DNA from: an uncultured Lachnospiraceae bacterium | GTDB lineage: Bacteria > Bacillota > Clostridia > Lachnospirales > Lachnospiraceae | Assembly (NCBI GenBank): GCA_910577645.1 | Contig: CAJTOL010000025.1 | Location: forward strand, 1 to 46,704 | Reading direction: 5' to 3' | DNA length: 46,704 nucleotides | Part shown: in pieces, positions 33,204-40,107 of the stretch | Layout: every line of letters starts with the position of its first letter | Position numbering within the stretch: the stretch's first letter is position 1 | The notes under the pieces: model-generated | Seen by the model: only the letters and a program-made list of their open reading frames with translations | Databases searched by the model: none | Told to the model about the DNA's origin: nothing | Made by a program: the position numbers and the translations under genes

Positions 33204-34148
33204 ATGGGAAAAGTATGTGTTGGAATCGATGTAGGGGGAACGACTGTTAAACTGGGGCTGTTTGAGACTACGGGCCGTCTTATGGATAAATGGGAGATTC
33301 CTACCCGAACCGAGGACGGAGCAAAAAATATCCTGCCGGATATTGCCGCTTCTGTTCGAAAAAAGCTGGAAGATCTGGAAATTGATTTGGAGGATGTAAT
33401 AGGAGCTGGTATGGGAATTCCCGGACCGGTGCTTCCGGATGGAAGTGTGACCTTGTGCGTAAATCTGGGTTGGAGAGACATGAATCCTCAGAGAGAACTG
33501 AGTGCTCTGCTGGATGGGCTTCCTGTAAAGAGCGGCAATGATGCTAATGTAGCCGCATTGGGTGAGATGTGGCAGGGAGGCGGAAAAGGCTTTAGCGACA
33601 TCGTTATGGTAACCCTGGGAACCGGCGTAGGCGGCGGCGTTATTATTGATGAAAAGATAGTTGCAGGCAGACACGGATTAGGGGGAGAGATCGGCCATAT
33701 CCACGCCCGGGATGAAGAGACTGAAAGCTGCAACTGCGGCGGCGTAGGCTGTCTGGAGCAGATTGCCAGCGCTACCGGTATTGCCAGAGAAGCACGCCGC
33801 AAAATGGCAGCAGAGACCACCCCGTCTGTCCTTCGGGAAAAAGGCGATGGGGTAACTGCTAAGGATGTATTGGATGCAGCAAAAGCAGGAGATGCTTTTG
33901 CTGATGAAGTAGTGGAGACTGCTTCCCGTTACTTAGGCCTGGTTCTGTCCCATGTGGCGCTGACAGTAGATCCGGAGGCGTTTGTAATTGGCGGAGGCGT
34001 TTCCAGAGCAGGACAGTTTCTGATAGATAAGATCGATAAGTACTACCGGAAATACACGGTAATTTCTAAGGATGCCGGAATTATTACTCTGGCAAAGCTG
34101 GGAAATGACGCCGGTATTTACGGCGCGGCCAGAATGGTTTTGGATTAA
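33204..34148 (+). CDS. glcK: Glucokinase, ROK family
   Basis: A 314-residue ROK-family sugar kinase that phosphorylates glucose to glucose 6-phosphate. The ATP-binding start is CVGIDVGGTTVKLGLF. The sugar-binding and catalytic Asp lies in KSGNDANVAALGEMWQGG. The phosphate loop is VTLGTGVGGGVIID. The ROK zinc motif is GEIGHIHARDEETESCNCGGVGCLEQIAS (His and three Cys). The start at 33204 follows AAAGGAG; the upstream ATG at 33150 has no site. A terminator follows. Feeds the pgi and glgC/D steps encoded elsewhere in the window. Confidence 0.94.
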   Translation: MGKVCVGIDVGGTTVKLGLFETTGRLMDKWEIPTRTEDGAKNILPDIAASVRKKLEDLEIDLEDVIGAGMGIPGPVLPDGSVTLCVNLGWRDMNPQRELSALLDGLPVKSGNDANVAALGEMWQGGGKGFSDIVMVTLGTGVGGGVIIDEKIVAGRHGLGGEIGHIHARDEETESCNCGGVGCLEQIASATGIAREARRKMAAETTPSVLREKGDGVTAKDVLDAAKAGDAFADEVVETASRYLGLVLSHVALTVDPEAFVIGGGVSRAGQFLIDKIDKYYRKYTVISKDAGIITLAKLGNDAGIYGAARMVLD

Positions 34149-34155
34149 AGGAAAA

Positions 34156-34207
34156 AGCGGCAGGAAGGAGATGACGGTAACTCCTTCCTGCCGCTATGCT
34201 GTTATTT
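34156..34207. terminator. Terminator of glcK
   Basis: AGCGGCAGGAAGGAG pairs perfectly with CTCCTTCCTGCCGCT; a modest T-rich tail follows (ATGCTGTTATTT). It may also serve the convergent 34243 gene. Confidence 0.8.
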
Positions 34208-34242
34208 AAAGGGTATTTCCAGTAGAAAAGGATATGAAAATA

Positions 34243-34923
34243 TTAAATAGTTCCCCTCCAAATCAACTCAGAATCCGCTCTTAAGCTGTCATATTCTGTA
34301 TCAGAAAGAGCATTTATTTTGTATAAATCCCGAAGCGGCAAATAATAGACCTCTGTCATTTGTGGTTCATAATTTAAACTTTCATAATTGTCGCCATACA
34401 TATCTGTTCCTGTACTTCTGCCGCTTTCACTATATTCTTCCAGATCCGGATCCTTAAACAAGCTGTTCCAGAGTGTTTTTGAGTAGCAGTAATAGACCAG
34501 CCTTACATCTTCACCATTTCGATTAATTGTCCTGCCTGTGGAACTTTCAGAAATACCATTGATTCCCTGATAATTGCGGTGTAACACATTTATTACATTT
34601 TCATAATCATCTGGGACTATGCCTTTGGATTTTGCAGATTCCAAATTTTTCCATGAAACCTTCCCATTTTCATTGATTACTACTGTGCATGGCATTAACT
34701 CTACCGACATGCGGTAGCTATCAAAAGGAAGGGGAATTTCATAAAAGCGTGCAAATGTTAAGAAACCGGCTAATAGCAATAGTGTAAGGCAGCTGGAAAG
34801 GAAAATGGTTTTGCTTTTCTTACTTGCTTTATTTTTATTATCATTGAAAAAATTAATATTATTTTCTTCTGTTGCTATACCTTTGAAAGTACTAACTAGC
34901 GTTTTTTCACTATTATTTATCAT
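34243..34923 (-). CDS. Hypothetical single-pass membrane protein, 226 aa
   Basis: Not recognised. A polar N terminus of about 35 residues is followed by a membrane helix (about 38-58, KTIFLSSCLTLLLLAGFLTFARFY), then an external domain with acidic and Tyr-rich segments (DMYGDNYESLNYEPQMTEVYYLPLRDLYKI). AAAAGGAGGT precedes the ATG, so it is expressed as a real gene. Base composition is more AT-rich than nearby housekeeping genes and it sits beside a long AT-rich gap, which suggests recent acquisition. Confidence 0.7.
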   Translation of the reverse strand: MINNSEKTLVSTFKGIATEENNINFFNDNKNKASKKSKTIFLSSCLTLLLLAGFLTFARFYEIPLPFDSYRMSVELMPCTVVINENGKVSWKNLESAKSKGIVPDDYENVINVLHRNYQGINGISESSTGRTINRNGEDVRLVYYCYSKTLWNSLFKDPDLEEYSESGRSTGTDMYGDNYESLNYEPQMTEVYYLPLRDLYKINALSDTEYDSLRADSELIWRGTI

Positions 34924-35176
34924 AAAGCACCTCCTTTTAATATATTGTATATTTTAACTATACCAGAAAAACTAAAAAAAATCAATCATAAAATAACAAG
35001 TTATTCCGGTTTTTTGTTCGATAAATTTTTAGAAATTGTAGATTTAAATAGAAAATATGTAGTAATAATGTTTGTTTGATCGAAAATTTCTTTGCCTATT
35101 TATTGTTGGGAACCGATTTGTGATTTTTAAAGAAAGGGTATTAGGCAGGGAAAGTTAATTTATAGGTGTAAAAATA
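34924..35176. other. AT-rich intergenic stretch
   Basis: Between divergent genes at 34923 and 35273. Very low G+C. No open frame with a ribosome binding site and no RNA-like structure stood out apart from the hairpin at 35177-35227. It probably carries the promoters of both genes. Confidence 0.5.
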
Positions 35177-35227
35177 AATATCATATTTTTAAGTATTATA
35201 TTTACTAATACGTAAAAATATGATATT
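35177..35227. repeat. Long AT-rich inverted repeat upstream of a secreted protein gene
   Basis: Arms AATATCATATTTTTA (35177-35191) and TAAAAATATGATATT (35213-35227) are perfectly complementary. After one mismatch, GTATTA (35193-35198) and TAATAC (35206-35211) extend the stem around a 7-base loop. The repeat ends 45 bases before the next ATG, so it may overlap the promoter (a -10-like TATTAT lies in the right arm) and act as an operator. Confidence 0.78.
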
Positions 35228-35272
35228 ATCTAAAAGTAAGGGTTACAAAAAATATACAAAGGAGAAGAGAGA

Positions 35273-35833
35273 ATGAAAAAACTGAAAAAATGTACAACAG
35301 CGTTATTAGTGGGGTTAACTGTTAGTATTGTAGCTGCACCACAAGCTATGGCCGCTAACACATCCAGTGCTAATACATCCGTAGATACAAATACGGCTAT
35401 AGCACAATTGAGAATGGAGGATAAAGGACCAGATTTATCCAAAGGAATTCTTGTTGAAGAATTTTGGGGAATGGAAGAAGATGGCACACCTTATGTAGAA
35501 AGAACTTATGTAAGTAATGAAGCCGCTACATTGAGAGCTGCCGGGGCTAAGACGTATACGAAAACTAAAAGTTATGGCAGCACAGGCTCTGTAGAGGTAA
35601 CTGGTAAATTTGAATATGATAGTGTAGCACAGACTGTATACGTACTCAGTGAAGATGGACGGTATAATTCAGGTGGAGGAATAAGTGACTATGAGGATTT
35701 AGGAACTACTACATCCGGAGAAGGCTCATCAAAAGCTACTGTCAAATATAGTTGTAAAGTAAACAGAAATCTCGGAGGATGGGCAACGTATAGTGTGAGC
35801 GTATCATGCAATTATCTTGGAAATAAAAGTTAA
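35273..35833 (+). CDS. Small secreted protein, unknown function
   Basis: A 186-residue protein with a classic signal peptide: basic start MKKLKKC, hydrophobic core ALLVGLTVSIVAA, cleavage after PQAMA at about residue 27. The mature part is Ser/Thr/Gly-rich. Residues about 92-186 have alternating polar-aromatic pattern (KTYTKTKSYGSTGSVEVTGKFEYDS, SKATVKYSCKVNRNLGGWATYSVSVSCNYLG), suggesting a beta-sandwich, perhaps with one disulfide. AAAGGAGAA precedes the ATG. I recognise no family. AT-rich and followed by a bidirectional terminator. Confidence 0.78.
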   Translation: MKKLKKCTTALLVGLTVSIVAAPQAMAANTSSANTSVDTNTAIAQLRMEDKGPDLSKGILVEEFWGMEEDGTPYVERTYVSNEAATLRAAGAKTYTKTKSYGSTGSVEVTGKFEYDSVAQTVYVLSEDGRYNSGGGISDYEDLGTTTSGEGSSKATVKYSCKVNRNLGGWATYSVSVSCNYLGNKS

Positions 35834-35886
35834 GAGAGTGTGTGATAGATAGGATTTCCTAAAAACAGTATTGGTAAAAAGAAAAT

Positions 35887-35936
35887 GGGGCGTTGCAAAA
35901 CAGATGAGTAATCAGCCTGTTTTGCAACGCCTCTCT
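35887..35936. terminator. Bidirectional hairpin terminator, GTTGCAAAA family
   Basis: GGCGTTGCAAAACAG pairs perfectly with CTGTTTTGCAACGCC, between the convergent ends of the secreted protein gene and the wall-binding protein gene. The core is shared with the hairpins at 12000, 17779 and 25003. Confidence 0.85.
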
Positions 35937-35941
35937 TAGCT

Positions 35942-36946
35942 TTATCGCGTCTGCACCACGCCATTTAAAATCCAGGCACCATCCTCATTGACAGCAGATC
36001 CGTCGGGGGCAGTGGAATTTGTGTAAAGCCTGCCCAGCTCCCCGCCTGAAGCAGAATTAAAATAATAGCAGCGGCTTAAGCCGTCAGAACCTTTGATCCA
36101 GTTCCAGCCTGTGGCCATTCCGGCATCAGCATTTAAATAATACCGGCCGCCATTGTAGAACACCCACTGGGAAGAAGCGCGGTTTCCATCCGGATTTTCC
36201 CAATACCAAACATTGTTATCAAAAATCCATCTGCCAGGAGTATCCGGCGGTTGTGGGCTGTCAGCCTGGATGTGTGCCAGGCTGGCTTCGTCCACCTGAT
36301 AAGTCGGAGAGTTTACCCACTCACTGGTAGTAGAAGCATTATAACGGCTGATTGCCCGCACCCGAAAATAATAATTGCCAGGGGCGGTGATATGCGAAGA
36401 AAAATCGAAGGAGCAGCCAGTGGTTTCAAGAGACTCAGGAATAAGTGATTTTCCGTCTTTCATCAGGCGAACCTGGTATGCTTTTGCGGCGGGAATCCTG
36501 TCCCAGAAAACAGAGCCGTCCCGAAGCCATCCAAGACTGCTGGGGCTTTGAATCTGTCCGTCATCCATTTCGCGGAAGGATACGGTTAAATTCAGCTGAC
36601 TGCTGGTTTTCTTAATTGCTTTCACATAAACCGCGCCTTCCCCTTCTAATGTGCAGTTGGACGCTTTGATGGTACCGAAATAGTAGTCATCGTCTGCAAT
36701 TAGAGTAACCACTCCCTGGGGATATTTTTCTGACTGGTTTACCTGAAATTTAAAATCATCAATTAAATATCCTTCCTCATCGCCGCTGACTCTTACAGCA
36801 GGCCATTCCTCATCGGCATCTAAATCTGCAGAAAAATTCAGGGAAATCTCTTCTATTTTTTCCCGGGCAAAAGCAGTGCCGGGAATTAAAAGAGCCAGGA
36901 GGGAGGAAGAAAGAAGCAGGGCGTAAAGCTTTCTGATATTTTTCAT
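35942..36946 (-). CDS. Secreted protein with cell-wall-binding (choline-binding-type) repeats, copy 2
   Basis: A 334-residue exported protein. Signal peptide is residues 1-27 (MKNIRKLYALLLSSSLLALL...GTAFA). A beta-rich domain covers about 30-130 and a fibronectin-III-like domain about 140-225 (GSVFWDRIPAAKAYQVRLMKDGKSL, GNYYFRVRAISRYNASTTSEWV). C-terminal aromatic/Gly wall-binding repeats follow (GRWIFDNNVWYWENPDGN, SQWVFYNGGRYYLNADAGMATGWNWI, DGLSRCYYF). The ATG at 36946 overlaps the upstream gene's stop by four bases, so translation is coupled. It is a diverged paralogue of the 36943 gene. Confidence 0.85.
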   Translation of the reverse strand: MKNIRKLYALLLSSSLLALLIPGTAFAREKIEEISLNFSADLDADEEWPAVRVSGDEEGYLIDDFKFQVNQSEKYPQGVVTLIADDDYYFGTIKASNCTLEGEGAVYVKAIKKTSSQLNLTVSFREMDDGQIQSPSSLGWLRDGSVFWDRIPAAKAYQVRLMKDGKSLIPESLETTGCSFDFSSHITAPGNYYFRVRAISRYNASTTSEWVNSPTYQVDEASLAHIQADSPQPPDTPGRWIFDNNVWYWENPDGNRASSQWVFYNGGRYYLNADAGMATGWNWIKGSDGLSRCYYFNSASGGELGRLYTNSTAPDGSAVNEDGAWILNGVVQTR

Positions 36947-37932
36947 AAACCTGTCCTTTCTGTATGCCAAATACCGTTTCCGTCTACATAATAGCCGTCA
37001 GGAGTAATGGCATCCACAAGCATCTTTCCATCGCTATCGCAGTAATACTGCTGATTTTTCCAAAGGATCCAGCCGGTCTGACGGTAACCCTGGGAATTAA
37101 AGAAATACCAGCTTCCGTCAATCTCCTGCCACCCGGAAGCAGGCCAGGTGCCGTCCGGATTTTCATACCAATAATTTCCATTTGACTCCACCCAGCGTCC
37201 GGCGCCGTTCTCATAAGAGGCAGCATTGGCAGAAAAGCCGGCTAAGACAGAGTCGTCAACCAAAACAGGGCCGGATTGGGAATAAGAGCTTTTTACCTTA
37301 GTATCGTAACGGCTGATTGCAGCGACACGGACGCTGTAATCTCCGGTTCTGTTAACCATAGAGCCGATATTCAGACTGGTTCCCGTAACTGTGTTTTTGG
37401 TAGAATTGTCTGCCTTTCCGTTTCGCAGAAGAGTTACTTCATAAGAGCCGGCATCGTCTACCGGAGACCAGGAAGCCAGGCCGTTATTGTCCAGTGTGAC
37501 ATTAGACGGGGGTGCGATGGTGCTGTTTCCCATTGTCCGAAACTCTACCGTCAGAGTTAAGGTCTTGCTGTCGCCGGACTTACGGGCCTCAATATACTTT
37601 GCATCCAGACCAAGAAGAGCAAAATAGCTTTGAGAGGAGGACTTAAAGGTGTAGCCTTCTGCCGGTTTTATTACAATCTCAGCAGTTGGGTAACGGCCCG
37701 GCTGATGGGTATAAGGGTTTACATAGTCAATAAAAGCAGCGCTCTCCACATAATACAAGGTTTGCTCCATGGGAGTTACTGTCAATTCAGGGTAAGTGCA
37801 GTCATTTCGGGATCCCATAGAAAACTTAAGGGTAACATCCTCCAGACGCGCTGCAAGAGAAACTGATGCAGCGGCAGCAGAAAAAAGCAGGGCGGCAGCA
37901 AAAACAGCGCCTAATTTTTTAATAAGCTTCAT
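36943..37932 (-). CDS. Secreted protein with cell-wall-binding repeats, copy 1
   Basis: A 329-residue exported protein. Signal peptide is about 1-27 (MKLIKKLGAVFAAALLFSAAAASVSLA). A beta-rich domain covers about 30-130 (LKFSMGSRNDCTYPELTVTP, YPTAEIVIKPAEGYTF). A fibronectin-III-like domain is at about 140-225 (GLASWSPVDDAGSYEVTLLRNG, YSVRVAAISRYDTKVKSSY). Wall-binding repeats lie at about 245-325 (GRWVESNGNYWYENPDGTW, SGWQEIDGSWYFFNSQGYRQTGWI). It lies 46 bases after the histidine kinase gene in the same direction and overlaps its paralogue, so it may be a target of or partner to the sensor. Confidence 0.86.
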   Translation of the reverse strand: MKLIKKLGAVFAAALLFSAAAASVSLAARLEDVTLKFSMGSRNDCTYPELTVTPMEQTLYYVESAAFIDYVNPYTHQPGRYPTAEIVIKPAEGYTFKSSSQSYFALLGLDAKYIEARKSGDSKTLTLTVEFRTMGNSTIAPPSNVTLDNNGLASWSPVDDAGSYEVTLLRNGKADNSTKNTVTGTSLNIGSMVNRTGDYSVRVAAISRYDTKVKSSYSQSGPVLVDDSVLAGFSANAASYENGAGRWVESNGNYWYENPDGTWPASGWQEIDGSWYFFNSQGYRQTGWILWKNQQYYCDSDGKMLVDAITPDGYYVDGNGIWHTERTGL

Positions 37933-37978
37933 AAAATCTCATCCTTTCTAAAATTTTATGTGTGGCAGTCCGGCTGGA

Positions 37979-39391
37979 TTATATGTTGGAGCTGGAGGCA
38001 CGGGGCAGGCTGAAAATAAACTCAGTGCCAACGTCCTGGGTACTGATAACGTCAATGTTTTCCCCGTGGGACTGAACGATCTCCTTTACAATAGCAAGTC
38101 CCAGCCCGGTCCCCTTTTTATCCTTGCCCCTGGAAATGTCGGACTTATAGAACCGATCCCAAATTTTTTTCAGATTTTCTTTTGGAATCCCGATGCCGCA
38201 GTCCTTTACGGAGATAAAAACTTTCTCCCTTCGGAGGGAAGTCTGGATATAAATGATTCCGCCGTTGTGGCTAAACTTAATGGCATTATCAATAAGATTG
38301 TAAAGAACCTGCTGAATCTTTCCCAGATCAGCATAAACCATTTGAATAGAATCGGAAAAGGTTAAATCAAAGGAAATATCCTTGGCATTGCAAGTGCCTT
38401 CAAAGGAGGCGGCGGTATCCTTAATAGTCCGGTTAATGTCAAAATTGGTTCTGGATAAATATCCTTTACTGTCCAGAGAGTTTAAAGTCAGCATCCCCTG
38501 GGTCAGCTTGTTTAACCGCTCGGTTTCGGATATCACCCGGTTTAAATACTTTTCCTGCATCTGAGGCGGGATGGTTCCGTCCAGAATCGCTTCCAAATAC
38601 CCCTTGATAGAGGTAAGAGGGGAACGAAAATCATGAGATACATTGGCGATAAAGGTTTTTTGGTACTCCTCCAGCTTATTTAGCTCACTGGACATGTAGT
38701 TGAGGGTAGCAGCCAGGTAGCCCATTTCATCCTGTGTGTCTACTTTAATAGAATAGGCCAGATTACCTGCCGCATATTCGTTGGCCCCTACGGTAATACG
38801 GCGAAGGGGAAAGTACACGGTCTTGGTAAATACCAGGAGGATAATGAGGGAAAGGCTGAAAATAATCAGGCCGGTGATATACACAATATTTAAAATCCGG
38901 TTTTCCTCCGGTTCCAGCTGAGATACAGGACTGTGAATTAAAATATAGCCGTAGGTATTATAATTCCCTGTAATGGGAGCGGAAACGCTGATTACATCAT
39001 GGGGATACAGGCCGTAGTAATTGCCGATGCCATAGGAACGGTTCCCGATGGCAGTAGGATTAAAATTTTCAATCACCTGGTTTTCCCGAAGGGAATTCTG
39101 ACTGTCCACAATAATGGAACCATCCTGATCCACTACCCAGACATCCGCCTGGACAAACCGGGACAGGGAATTTACCTGGAAGGAGGTTGATTCCAAATCC
39201 AGAGGCACGCCATTGTACATATTGCTGAACTGGTCTGCGATAATGGTAGCCTGATCATACATGGTTTCTGAGAGGCGTTCAATCAGATACTGCTGTACCA
39301 ATTGGGAGGACAGGGTGGCAATCGTAACAAAACCCAGAAGCCCGAACATCAGATATCCCAAAAGAAACTTGGAATACAGGGAATGATTCAT
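37979..39391 (-). CDS. Sensor histidine kinase
   Basis: A 470-residue membrane kinase. The first membrane helix is at about 9-30. An extracellular sensor domain follows at about 31-165 (dCache/single-Cache-like, with VWVVDQDGSIIVDSQ). The second membrane helix is at about 168-190. HAMP covers about 190-243. The HisKA H box has His253 in FIANVSHDFRSPLTS. The ATPase domain has N box LYNLIDNAIKFSHNGG, G1 DCGIGIPKENL and G2 GTGLGLAIVKEIV. It is of the PhoR/VicK general type. It overlaps the response regulator by four bases and precedes the wall-binding protein genes. Confidence 0.94.
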   Translation of the reverse strand: MNHSLYSKFLLGYLMFGLLGFVTIATLSSQLVQQYLIERLSETMYDQATIIADQFSNMYNGVPLDLESTSFQVNSLSRFVQADVWVVDQDGSIIVDSQNSLRENQVIENFNPTAIGNRSYGIGNYYGLYPHDVISVSAPITGNYNTYGYILIHSPVSQLEPEENRILNIVYITGLIIFSLSLIILLVFTKTVYFPLRRITVGANEYAAGNLAYSIKVDTQDEMGYLAATLNYMSSELNKLEEYQKTFIANVSHDFRSPLTSIKGYLEAILDGTIPPQMQEKYLNRVISETERLNKLTQGMLTLNSLDSKGYLSRTNFDINRTIKDTAASFEGTCNAKDISFDLTFSDSIQMVYADLGKIQQVLYNLIDNAIKFSHNGGIIYIQTSLRREKVFISVKDCGIGIPKENLKKIWDRFYKSDISRGKDKKGTGLGLAIVKEIVQSHGENIDVISTQDVGTEFIFSLPRASSSNI

Positions 39392-40098
39392 CGCTTCACC
39401 TCAAACTTGTAGCCAATTCCCCAGACCGTTGTAAGCGCCCAGTTTTTGTCATCCTTGATTTTTTCCCGGAGACGTTTGATATGTACGTCTACCGTCCGGG
39501 TGTCCCCAATATATTCATAGCCCCAGATATTGTCTAAAAGCTGTTCTCTGGTAAACACCTGGTTTGGAGAGGATGCCAGAAAATATAAAAGCTCCAGTTC
39601 CTTAGGCGGCATTTCGATAGAATGGCCCATATAGGTAACAGAGTAATTGGTCAGGTTGACAATGAGATTGGGATATTCCACAAAATTGCCCTGCTGCTCC
39701 AGAGTAGGGGCAGCAGGCTGGGGAGCCGTCTGGTAACGCCGCAGTACGGCCTTTACCCGGGCAACCAGTTCTTTGGAATCAAAAGGCTTGATCATATAGT
39801 CATCGGCGCCTAACTCCAGTCCCAGAACCTTATCAAAGATCTCGCCTTTAGCGGACAGCATAATAATGGGTACCTGGGAGGAACTGCGAAGCTCCCGGCA
39901 GACCTGGTAACCGTCAATGCCCGGCAGCATCAGATCCAGGAGAATTAAATTGGGCTTAAAAACAGGAAAAACCTGTAATGCTTCCTCTCCGTCCCCTACG
40001 ATTTGAGTCTCAAAACACTCTTTTTCCAAATACAGGGAAATCAGTTCCGCAATATTTGCATCATCATCTACAATGAGAACTTTCTGTTTTTCTGCCAT
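39388..40098 (-). CDS. OmpR/PhoB-family response regulator
   Basis: A 236-residue regulator. The receiver domain (about 5-120) has acidic pocket DDD (11-13), phosphoacceptor Asp55 in LILLDLMLPG and Lys in MIKPFDSKELV. The winged-helix DNA-binding domain (about 140-235) has VFTREQLLDNIWGYEYIGDTRTVDVHIKRLREKI. GGAGG precedes the ATG. It starts nine bases after mutS2 and its stop overlaps the kinase start by four, so all are probably cotranscribed. Targets are unknown; the adjacent wall-binding genes are candidates. Confidence 0.95.
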   Translation of the reverse strand: MAEKQKVLIVDDDANIAELISLYLEKECFETQIVGDGEEALQVFPVFKPNLILLDLMLPGIDGYQVCRELRSSSQVPIIMLSAKGEIFDKVLGLELGADDYMIKPFDSKELVARVKAVLRRYQTAPQPAAPTLEQQGNFVEYPNLIVNLTNYSVTYMGHSIEMPPKELELLYFLASSPNQVFTREQLLDNIWGYEYIGDTRTVDVHIKRLREKIKDDKNWALTTVWGIGYKFEVKR

Positions 40099-40107
40099 AA
40101 TACCTCC

